Of a DNA stretch of 64,000 nt, positions 34,789 through 42,696 are shown piece after piece. The stretch comes from Chthoniobacter sp. (GTDB lineage Bacteria > Verrucomicrobiota > Verrucomicrobiia > Chthoniobacterales > Chthoniobacteraceae): NCBI GenBank assembly GCA_021414005.1, contig JAIOPH010000019.1, positions 186,001-250,000 of the forward strand, written 5' to 3'. Every line of letters begins with the position of its first letter. Position 1 is the first letter of the stretch. Position numbers and translations under genes: made by a program. The notes under the pieces are model-generated. The model worked only from the letters and a program-made list of their open reading frames with translations, made no database searches and was not told where the DNA came from.

Positions 34789-35639
34789 TTCCACGCCCCT
34801 CCGCGATCCTCCGGCACGATGCGCCGCAGGCAGTAAATGTCCGAGTCGCGCAGCTCAGCCTGATGCTTGTGCAGATTCGTCCAGTCATCCCATTGCGCGC
34901 TGACCAGGCGCCCGCTGACGCCGTTGCTTTCTGCCGACGCGAGATACGCGCACAGGCCGGCCCCGAGCGCCATCGGCGTGGCACCTTCGTCCGCCCACCT
35001 TTGGTTTTTTGCGAAAAAGGCCGCGCCCACTTTCTCCGGCCCGGCGGCCAGTACCTGTCCGATGAGCCGGGTCACCAGTGCACCGGGCGCGACAGCGTTT
35101 ACGTCGATGCCGTGGTCCCTCAGCTCCTCAGCCAGCGTTTCCACGAGCCGCACCACGGCCGCCTTGGAGGCGGCGTAGGCGCTGACATTCGGCATCGGAT
35201 TCGTCGCTCCGCCGCCGGAAATAACCACGATTTTTCCGCGGCCCGCCGCTTTGAAATGTGGGATGAGCGCGCGACACGGCAGCAGCGTGCCGAGCAGATT
35301 GATTTCGATGGCGCGCATCCACTCGCGGAGATCGACTTCCTCGGTCGGCCCCATCGGGCCGTAGATGCCGGCGTTGCAGACCAGCACCTGCACGGACCCA
35401 AACTCCCGCACCGCCCGCTCGGTGAGCGCGGCGACCTGCGCCTCGTCGGATACGTCGCACGGTTGCGCGAACACGCGACCTCCGAGCAGCGCAAGTTCAT
35501 CGCGCGTCTCCGCGAGCAGCGCGGCATCCCGGGCGCAGATCAGTACGTTTGCGCCCTCGCTGAGGTATCGCTCGGCGATGGCCTTGCCGAGACCCTGGCT
35601 GGCTCCGGTGACGATGGCATTGAGTCCGCGAAGTTTCAT
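34785..35639 (-). CDS. Short-chain dehydrogenase/reductase
   Basis: 284-aa SDR. Cofactor loop VTGASQGLGKAIAERYL (TGxxxGxG), NAG motif CNAGIYGPMG, catalytic Ser in VVISGGGATN and YxxxK in VSAYAASKAAVVRL. Classical-type SDR, probably NADP(H)-dependent, acting in the sugar pathway with the adjacent Gfo/Idh protein. ATG 35639 overlaps the UGD-like gene stop by 4 nt; a longer reading into that gene is a run-on. Confidence 0.85.
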   Translation of the reverse strand: MKLRGLNAIVTGASQGLGKAIAERYLSEGANVLICARDAALLAETRDELALLGGRVFAQPCDVSDEAQVAALTERAVREFGSVQVLVCNAGIYGPMGPTEEVDLREWMRAIEINLLGTLLPCRALIPHFKAAGRGKIVVISGGGATNPMPNVSAYAASKAAVVRLVETLAEELRDHGIDVNAVAPGALVTRLIGQVLAAGPEKVGAAFFAKNQRWADEGATPMALGAGLCAYLASAESNGVSGRLVSAQWDDWTNLHKHQAELRDSDIYCLRRIVPEDRGGAWK

Positions 35640-36928
35640 GCGGCGCGCCCGACGGAGAGGTGTTCGACCGGTCCGCAGGCGACCAGGGCTTTTTCCAAAA
35701 AGCGGTTGGCATCCACGATCACCGGCTGCCCAAGCAGCGGGAGCAACTCCGTCCACGGCGCGGTGCGAAACTGCGGCCACTCGGTGCAAATGACAGCGGC
35801 ATCCGCCGCAGCCAGCGTGGCGCGCAGATCACCAAGCCGCACCGCCGCCAGCTCCACCGGTAGTGCGCCGACCGCGGGATCGTGGGCCTGCACTCGCGCG
35901 CCAGCCGCGAGCAGTTGCTGGCAAAGCTCGACCGCCGCGCTGCGGCGCAGTGTGTCGGTGTCCGGCGTGTAGGTCAGGCCGAGCACCGCAAAGGTCCGTC
36001 CGTGCAGATCCCCAAATCGGCTGTGCAGGCGGCGAAGAATCCAACCGCGATGGAGATCGTTGCTCTGTTTGATCGCCGGGATCACGGACAGCGATTCGCC
36101 GAACCGCGCCCCGAGCTTGCTGAGCGTGACCACATCGCGCGCCAGCGTGCCGCCGGCGAAAGGTCCACCCGCACCGAGGTAAGCCCGCGCGCCGATGCGC
36201 GGCTCGCTGCGGAGACCGGTGGAAACTTCCGCGGCATCCGCGCCGACATGTTCGCAGACGCGGGCGACTTCGTTGATGAAGGTGATCGAGGCGGCGAGGA
36301 AGGAATTGAGCGCGTGTTTCACCATCTCCGCGGACTCCGTCCGCATGAACACAAGGTTCGGCGAGAACGGGGCGAGCAGTGTCTCCAGCAGCGGCCTCGG
36401 CGCATTAGACCGCGTGCCCACGATGATCCGCTCGGCATTGGAAAAGGCCGCGAGCGCGCGACCGAGCCGCAAATTCTCCGGTGAGCAGGCCCAATGAAAC
36501 TGCGGAAATTCCCGCTCCAGATCCGCGCAGGTGCCCACCGGGAGTTGCGCGGAGACGAGCACCAGCGCACCCGGCGGCAGCTCGGCCAGCGCCCGGCGGA
36601 GCGGCTCCAGTACTTGCGTGGCGTCGGATTCGTCGGCGTCGTTCACCGGCGTGTCAAAGGTCACCCAGAGCACGTCGGTGTCGCGACACACGGCGGGATC
36701 GGTGGAAAAGCGCAGCCGGCCGGCAGCCAGGTTTTCACCGAGCAGGGCATCGAGCCCCGGCTCGTGCAACGGCGCGCGACCAGCGGTGAGGCCGGCGATT
36801 ACGGCCGGATCAAAGTCGAGGCCGGTGACTTGGAAATGCCGCGCACAGCACGCCGCGGTCACGCTGCCAAGGTGCCAGAGACCGAGAACGGTGAGTTTCA
36901 CGGGCGGAGATATTTCAGGCGCGGGCAT
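35636..36928 (-). CDS. UDP-glucose/GDP-mannose dehydrogenase-like protein lacking the catalytic Cys
   Basis: 430 aa. The N-terminal NAD fold has GLWHLGSVTAACCARHF in place of GxGYVG, then VTFDTPVNDAD, SAQLPVGTC and CSPENLRLG. The middle AEMVKHALNSFLAASITFINE keeps the catalytic Lys and Asn. The active-site loop, normally GxGFGGSCFPKD, reads GAGGPFAGGTLARD: the Cys is Thr (codon ACG, plus-strand 36146-36148) and the Lys is Arg, while Asp stays. Two-step NDP-sugar oxidation to a uronate should therefore be impaired; a one-step oxidation or other role is possible. It overlaps the epimerase by 14 nt; a GTG at 36901 is an alternative start. Confidence 0.85.
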   Translation of the reverse strand: MPAPEISPPVKLTVLGLWHLGSVTAACCARHFQVTGLDFDPAVIAGLTAGRAPLHEPGLDALLGENLAAGRLRFSTDPAVCRDTDVLWVTFDTPVNDADESDATQVLEPLRRALAELPPGALVLVSAQLPVGTCADLEREFPQFHWACSPENLRLGRALAAFSNAERIIVGTRSNAPRPLLETLLAPFSPNLVFMRTESAEMVKHALNSFLAASITFINEVARVCEHVGADAAEVSTGLRSEPRIGARAYLGAGGPFAGGTLARDVVTLSKLGARFGESLSVIPAIKQSNDLHRGWILRRLHSRFGDLHGRTFAVLGLTYTPDTDTLRRSAAVELCQQLLAAGARVQAHDPAVGALPVELAAVRLGDLRATLAAADAAVICTEWPQFRTAPWTELLPLLGQPVIVDANRFLEKALVACGPVEHLSVGRAA

Positions 36929-37889
36929 CGAGGACCCATTGGTTTTCCATCAGCCATTCCACGGTGCGAACCACCCCTTGTTGGATGCTGAGTTTTGGCT
37001 GCCAGCCGGTGGCGCGAATCTTCGCCGTGTCGAGAAAGATGAACGGATTGTCGCCCACCCAGCCGCGCTGACCGCCCCCAAAACGCAGCTCGGGCTTGAG
37101 GCCGAGGCGCCCGCAAATCCACGCGATGGAATCGCGCACCTGGCAGTATTCCGCGGTGCCGAGATTGTAGATTTGCACGCGCGGCGGCGTCTTCGCGGCG
37201 GGGCTCGTGCACACCACCCGGAGCACGGCGTCGAGGCAGTCGCTGATGTGGAGATAGGATTTCCGCTGCATACCGTCGCCCAACACGGCGAGGTATCCCG
37301 GATGTTCGCGGAGCTGTTTGTAGAAATCGAAAATGTGGCCGTGCGTGTAGCGCGCCCCGAGGATGGAGACGAAACGGAAGATGTAAGCCTCGCAGCCGAA
37401 GCCTTCGCAGTATGCGGAGATCATCCCCTCGCCCGCGAGCTTCGAGGCGCCGTAGAGCGAAGTCTGCACGGGAAATGGCGCGCTCTCCGGTGTGGGTATG
37501 ACCTTGGCCTCTCCATAGACCGAGCCGGTCGAGGAAAAGGCGATGCGCCGGATGCCGTTGGCGCGCATAGCTTCGAGGACGTTGAAAGTCGCGATGGTGT
37601 TTTGCTGGAGGTCGCGTTCGGGATGCGCGAGGCCGAAACGCACGTCGGCGTTCGCGGCGAAATGGAAAACGATGTCGCAACCGGCCATCGCGCGGGTCAG
37701 CGCGGGCGCGTCGAGGTTGTCGCCGCGGACGAGGGTGAATGCGGGATGCGTCTGTGCTGCTTCCAAAAAGCGTTCCTGCCCGGTGGAGAAGTTGTCCCAC
37801 GCCACCACCGCGCATCCGTCTGCCAGCAGACGATCCACGAGACTGCTGCCGATGAACCCCGCACCGCCGGTGACAAACGCCCGCTTCAT
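36915..37889 (-). CDS. NAD-dependent nucleotide-sugar epimerase/dehydratase
   Basis: 324-aa extended SDR of the UDP-glucose 4-epimerase group. TGGAGFIGSSLVDRLL cofactor loop at residues 7-22, DNFSTGQERFL, FHFAANADVRFGL, AFSSTGSVYGE and the catalytic SLYGASKLAGEGM (YxxxK), then FRFVSILGARYTHG. Probably epimerises or dehydrates an NDP-hexose. ATG 37889 overlaps the methyltransferase-GT2 stop by 4 nt. Confidence 0.88.
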   Translation of the reverse strand: MKRAFVTGGAGFIGSSLVDRLLADGCAVVAWDNFSTGQERFLEAAQTHPAFTLVRGDNLDAPALTRAMAGCDIVFHFAANADVRFGLAHPERDLQQNTIATFNVLEAMRANGIRRIAFSSTGSVYGEAKVIPTPESAPFPVQTSLYGASKLAGEGMISAYCEGFGCEAYIFRFVSILGARYTHGHIFDFYKQLREHPGYLAVLGDGMQRKSYLHISDCLDAVLRVVCTSPAAKTPPRVQIYNLGTAEYCQVRDSIAWICGRLGLKPELRFGGGQRGWVGDNPFIFLDTAKIRATGWQPKLSIQQGVVRTVEWLMENQWVLDARA

Positions 37890-39619
37890 TTCACAAATGT
37901 CGCAACACGCTGGCCGGAGGGCGGCGTCGCATGCGCCGGAGCGGACTCCGCGGCGCGAGCGCGTTCGATTTCCGCCAGCGGATCGAGGCGCGTGAAACGC
38001 AGGCGGGCGCACACTTTCAACCACGAAATCGGATCGCCGATGAGCGACACTTTTTTTCCCTCCTTGAACGAGCGGGAGCGATAGTTCACCGGCAGTTCGA
38101 GCGGCTGGTAGCCTTTGCGCAGCAGCTTGATGAGCAACTCGTAGTCGAAGTCGAAACGGTTGCACTCGAAGCGCAGGCCGAAGAGGCAGTCGCGGCGGAA
38201 GACCTTGAACATCGTGAACGGATCCTTGAGCCGCTGGAGAAAGAGCACGTTGACCAGCGTGGTGAAAAACCAATGGCCGGCATTGAGCGCGGAGCTGAGC
38301 AGCGGCTGGCCGGTGAACTGGCGCATCTTCCACGCGCTCCCACCGTGCCGCGCGCCGAGGGTAAAGGCCGCACGCCCCGCGAGGAGCGGTTCGAGCAGCG
38401 CGTCGTAGTCCTCGAGATCGTACTCGAGGTCGGCGTCCTGGATGAGAATGAAGTCGCCGCTGGCCTGCGCGAGACCCGCGCGAACGGCGTGGCCCTTGCC
38501 CTGCGGACGATCTTCGAGAACGAGGCGGACACGCGGGTGATCGCGGTACTTCAACGCCAGCTCGCGGGTTCCGTCGGTGGAGTTGCTCTCGACCACGACG
38601 ACCTCGACATCGAGGCCGTGGATTTCCTTCGCGAGCACCGCCTCGACGAGCGGGACAAACGTCCGCGCCTCATTGAAAGCGGGCAGCACCACGGAGAGTT
38701 TGCGTCGTTCCACGACGGCAGTTTTGCGCGCGAGAACCGTCATGCCACTCGCCACCACGCGGCGCTCTTTTTTTTGCACACTGGCCGGGAGCAGCCCGCC
38801 AAGGAAGCGCAGGAGCGGTGTGAAAACCGGGACCGGGAAGCGCTCGAAGTGCTTCGCCACGTAATCGAATGTCAGCACTTTCCAGCCGGGCCGGGCGAGG
38901 ACCTGGTGGAAGCCGGTGCGAAAGAGCGCGGTCTCCAGCGTCTTCGGGTCGAAATAGGTGAGGTGCTCGGGTTTGAACTCCATCCAGTTCTCGCGCAGCA
39001 GTCGCGCCGACCATGACGCCAGCGACGGCGTGGCAATGAAGATCGCGCCGCCAGGTTTCAGCAGGCGATGGATCTCGCGCAGAAAGGCCAGCGGATCGCG
39101 GACGTGCTCGATGACATCGGACAGCACGCACAGATCGAACTGCGAGGCGGCAAGGCCGGCGGTTTCGAGTTCGCCGCAAACGATCGTGCCGCGCTCAATC
39201 CGCGCGCGCGCCTGTTCGCACGCCGCGGGCGCGTACTCCACGCCGGTGACGTGAAATCCAGCGGCTTCGGCCTCGACGAGAAAATCGCCATCGCCGCAGC
39301 CGACTTCGAGCAGGCGCCCGGTGACCGCGCCATTGTAGCGCCCGATTTCGGCGAGGTATTGCCGGGCTGTGGCGCGCTTCATTTCGCGCGTCGCCGCGCG
39401 GCCCTCCGCCGTCGCCGCGCCGAGGAAATAGTCGGCGCTGTAGATCGCCGCGAGTTCCGGATCGCTGGGCTGGGGATTGGAAAACATCAGCCCGCAATCG
39501 CCGCAGCGAACAATGCGGTAGCCCTCTTGGGAAAAGGCGTAACGCAGCCGCGAACTGGCGCACAGCGGACAGTCGATCCGCGGGCGGGATCCGTCGTTGG
39601 TGGTTGGTGGTTGGGGCAT
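37886..39619 (-). CDS. SAM methyltransferase / GT2 glycosyltransferase fusion
   Basis: 577 aa. The N-terminus has a zinc-ribbon-like pair CPLCASSRLRYAF...VRCGDCGLMF, followed by a class I methyltransferase (LLEVGCGDGDFLVEAEAAGF, SDVIEHVRDPLAFLREI, LLKPGGAIFIATPS) to about residue 290. After a linker the GT2 domain begins (LSVVLPAFNEARTFVPLVEAV), with ILIQDADLEYDLEDYDALL carrying the DxD-type metal site and a downstream FTMFKVFRRDCL block like dolichol-phosphate-type glycosyltransferases. One protein thus both methylates and transfers a sugar, probably on a lipid-linked glycan. No frameshift at the join. Confidence 0.88.
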   Translation of the reverse strand: MPQPPTTNDGSRPRIDCPLCASSRLRYAFSQEGYRIVRCGDCGLMFSNPQPSDPELAAIYSADYFLGAATAEGRAATREMKRATARQYLAEIGRYNGAVTGRLLEVGCGDGDFLVEAEAAGFHVTGVEYAPAACEQARARIERGTIVCGELETAGLAASQFDLCVLSDVIEHVRDPLAFLREIHRLLKPGGAIFIATPSLASWSARLLRENWMEFKPEHLTYFDPKTLETALFRTGFHQVLARPGWKVLTFDYVAKHFERFPVPVFTPLLRFLGGLLPASVQKKERRVVASGMTVLARKTAVVERRKLSVVLPAFNEARTFVPLVEAVLAKEIHGLDVEVVVVESNSTDGTRELALKYRDHPRVRLVLEDRPQGKGHAVRAGLAQASGDFILIQDADLEYDLEDYDALLEPLLAGRAAFTLGARHGGSAWKMRQFTGQPLLSSALNAGHWFFTTLVNVLFLQRLKDPFTMFKVFRRDCLFGLRFECNRFDFDYELLIKLLRKGYQPLELPVNYRSRSFKEGKKVSLIGDPISWLKVCARLRFTRLDPLAEIERARAAESAPAHATPPSGQRVATFVK

Positions 39620-39675
39620 GCTCTCACTTCTGAGTCAGCCGGAAATGTGCCAGCTCCCGCGCCGCCCCAACTGCA

Positions 39676-42600
39676 TCAGGGACAAAGCGCCTCTGCCGGA
39701 GCACGCTTCGCGGCCGGCCGCGCCACGGCGACGGCGGGTCGACAGCGCGTCGGCCAGAGCATCCAAACCCCGCCACCAACTGCGCCGAGGACGCCAAGCA
39801 GCGCGAGGAAAAGCGCCGGCGTGAGCACGCGCGGCCAGTATTCGAACTCCACGCGATAGGTTCCCGCCGCGGGCAGCGCCACACCTTTGAAGATGTGATT
39901 GACCCGGAGAATCTCGGCAGGCGCACCGTTCACGAGGGCGCGGAAATTTTTCGGCACGAAGGATTCCGCCAGTACGACGATCCCGGCGCGCGGAGCCTCG
40001 ACGGTGAACGCCGTGCGGTTCGCGGTGAGCCGGTAGTCGTGCGCGGCCACGACGGTGCGCGTGCCCTGCTCCGAAGCCGCCGCAGCGGGCAGCGGCTCGT
40101 TTTCCAAGACCGCCGCGAACGGCCGGCCGTCACCGTCTTTGACCAGCGCGGCCAGCGCCGTGACCTCCCGGTAGCGGGTCACGCGGTCCGTGAAAAACGC
40201 GCGCGGCCAGGCCGTGTCGCTGGCAAAAACTTCGAGGTCGGCGCTGGCGATTCGGCGCAGGCCCGGCGTGGGCTCGTGCGCCGAGGCGGGCGACCCGAGG
40301 TAGTAGCGCACGTTCATGGCGTCGTAGATCGCGCGGGTCTCGGGGAGGCGGTTTTTGGCAAGCGTGGGCCACCACATCGCCATACCTTCAAGTCCCATCG
40401 CCTCATTCCACTCGGCGAGCGCCTTCATGGTCACGGCATCGGCTCCAGTCGGCGTTTCGAGATGCGTCACGACGTTGAAGCCAGGACGCAGAATCTGACC
40501 GAAACCCATCGTGCGCGCCGGATCGGCCTGCCGCGCGCGGATGAAATCCACCGCGGGCGAGTGCGCCTGCAGGTTCACACGCTGCCGTGGGTTCATCGAG
40601 TAGATGTCGAACTTCGTCTCCAGCCACATCCCGTGGCGGAAATGGAACGCCGCGAGAATCAGCGCCACGCCCAGCAGTCCCGCGCTCCGGCAATGCGGGC
40701 GGCGCGCCAGCCACGGAAGCGCAGCGGCGCCCGCCAGCAGTGCCGCCGCATAGCCGATGAAAAAAGAGCTGAAGTCTGTGGGACGGCGCAGTTGCAGGCC
40801 GAAGTCCGCTGACCGCGGTACCGACCGCACCGAGCCAAAATAAAGCGCCGCCAGCGCCGCGAGCAGCACCAGCACGGTGCGCGCACGCGCCGCCCAATCC
40901 GCCGAGCCGAAAGCCACGCAACTCCGCAGCCCAAATCCCGCGAGCACGAAAAGCTGCACGACGAGGACGCCAATAAACGTGTCGTCCACATGCACGATGT
41001 TTTTGAAAAACGGCCACGAGTCGATCCAAGCGGGCGGGATGACGCCGAAGACCAACGCGAGCGCCGGCACCGCGCTGAGCGCGACCGCCAGTGCCGTGCG
41101 GTCGGTGAAAACCCGGCGGGCATCCGCCAGCGCCCACAGCACGCCGACGAGCGCGAGGAAGTTCAGCGCGGGATCGACGTGCCATTCGTTGGGTTGGAGC
41201 TGGCGGAGGAAGAGGTCGTCGAATAGCCCGATGAGCAGCCCCGGCGCGAGTTGCTGGCTGCCGGGATGATCGTAAATCGTGAAGCCGTTCTTTAGCGCAT
41301 CGAGCAGCACCATCCAGATGGGCGCACTAATCGCCACGAAGACAGCGCCGCCCGCGCCCATGACGGCCAGCCGTGCGCCACGCGCCGCCTTTCCGCCGAA
41401 CCACAACGCCAACGCGCCGGTGCCATTCATTCCGAGAATGAACATCGCCGCCTCCTTCGCTGTGCCGCTGTTGAGTTCGAGCCAGTTCGCCGCGCAGACC
41501 GCAAACGCCCAGCGCGCGGCGCGGCGCGGCGTGGACTCGTCCGCGGCGTGCAGCCAGCCGAGCAAAATCCACGGCGCGTAGCTCAGGCTGAAGAAAGCGG
41601 GGTGGTTGAAGCGGTAGGAAAAATAGCCGATGAACGCCGACGAAAACGCGAGCAATGCCGCAACCGGCAGTTGGCGTGTGGTCTTCCAGATGAGCAGCCC
41701 GATGCCGAGAGCGAAGAGCGTTTTCGCCACGAGAAAGCGCACGTCCCACGCCCACGCCGCGCCATCCGCACAGACCGTGAGCCAGTGCAGCGGATCGCCC
41801 GGCATCGACTGGCCCTGGCCCAGCAGCGTGAGCCCGCACATGGCGTAGCGGTTCCACAGCGGCAACTCGCCGTCGCGGAAGACCGCCTCGTGCGTGACCA
41901 TCGAGTACGGGAGATGCGCCCACGGCGTCGCATTGATGTCGCTGCCGCTCCACTGCTCGACCGGCTCAGCGGGCGTGCCGGGCAACGAAGGGTGAATGTC
42001 GTAGAGCGCGAGCACGCCGTTGTTCGGCGAGACAAAGCTCTTGCCGAAAAAGACCACAGGGTGGCAGCTCGCGGCCACCGCGAGCAACGCCACCCCGGCG
42101 AGCGTGGCCGCCGGATGCGCCTGAAACCAAGCGCTCAGCAGGCTCCAGCGGGCGCGGTTCTTTTCCGCGAAAGCGGCCGCCCGTCCGGCCAGCAGCGCGC
42201 GGAGGAGTCCGCACACCACGGCCACGAGCGCAAACTCCAGCGCCGTCTCCGTCCACGTTTTCTCCCACGCCGCCGTCAGGCGCAGCGGGTGTTCCAGGGC
42301 GAAAGGGATCGCATTGATCGCTGGCGAGTAGCGGGCTCCAGGCAGCTCGCCGACCACGGTTCCGGCGGCATCGCGGATGCGTGCGCCGGCCAGCGCCTGC
42401 GCGGTCGAGGCATCGGGCGGGAGGATGCGGAACGACTTGTAAACGCCGGGCGGGAGCGGGACGCGATAGCGTTTCGGCTGCGCGCTTTCGGTGAGCGAAA
42501 AAACGCGGGTGTCGCGAAAATTCCAGCCGTCGCCGGTTTGAAAGCGCAGCCACGCCGAGCCGCTGATCGGCGACACGAGATCGAGTTCCATGACAAACCC

Positions 42601-42696
42601 GCTGTCCGGCGACGACAGCGGCTGCCAGCGCAGCCAGCCCGCAACCACCGCCGCGAGAAGGCACGGAAAAGCGAGGAGGTGCAGCAGCCGGTTCAT
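39676..42696 (-). CDS. YfhO-like giant membrane protein, copy 1
   Basis: 1006 aa. An N-terminal span, an extracytoplasmic beta domain, then about twelve spans with the DE-poor GT-C-like loop SFVSPNNGVLALYDIHPSLP and the block ELPLWNRYAMCGLTLLGQGQ. The C-terminal domain ends with ESFVPKNFRALVNGAPAEI, HIFKGVALPAAGTYRVEFEY, the carbohydrate-binding-like end typical of YfhO (PF09586) proteins, proposed lipid-linked sugar transferases. ATG 42696 overlaps the stop of copy 2. A longer start would run into copy 2. Confidence 0.8.
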   Translation of the reverse strand: MNRLLHLLAFPCLLAAVVAGWLRWQPLSSPDSGFVMELDLVSPISGSAWLRFQTGDGWNFRDTRVFSLTESAQPKRYRVPLPPGVYKSFRILPPDASTAQALAGARIRDAAGTVVGELPGARYSPAINAIPFALEHPLRLTAAWEKTWTETALEFALVAVVCGLLRALLAGRAAAFAEKNRARWSLLSAWFQAHPAATLAGVALLAVAASCHPVVFFGKSFVSPNNGVLALYDIHPSLPGTPAEPVEQWSGSDINATPWAHLPYSMVTHEAVFRDGELPLWNRYAMCGLTLLGQGQSMPGDPLHWLTVCADGAAWAWDVRFLVAKTLFALGIGLLIWKTTRQLPVAALLAFSSAFIGYFSYRFNHPAFFSLSYAPWILLGWLHAADESTPRRAARWAFAVCAANWLELNSGTAKEAAMFILGMNGTGALALWFGGKAARGARLAVMGAGGAVFVAISAPIWMVLLDALKNGFTIYDHPGSQQLAPGLLIGLFDDLFLRQLQPNEWHVDPALNFLALVGVLWALADARRVFTDRTALAVALSAVPALALVFGVIPPAWIDSWPFFKNIVHVDDTFIGVLVVQLFVLAGFGLRSCVAFGSADWAARARTVLVLLAALAALYFGSVRSVPRSADFGLQLRRPTDFSSFFIGYAAALLAGAAALPWLARRPHCRSAGLLGVALILAAFHFRHGMWLETKFDIYSMNPRQRVNLQAHSPAVDFIRARQADPARTMGFGQILRPGFNVVTHLETPTGADAVTMKALAEWNEAMGLEGMAMWWPTLAKNRLPETRAIYDAMNVRYYLGSPASAHEPTPGLRRIASADLEVFASDTAWPRAFFTDRVTRYREVTALAALVKDGDGRPFAAVLENEPLPAAAASEQGTRTVVAAHDYRLTANRTAFTVEAPRAGIVVLAESFVPKNFRALVNGAPAEILRVNHIFKGVALPAAGTYRVEFEYWPRVLTPALFLALLGVLGAVGGGVWMLWPTRCRPAVAVARPAAKRAPAEALCP

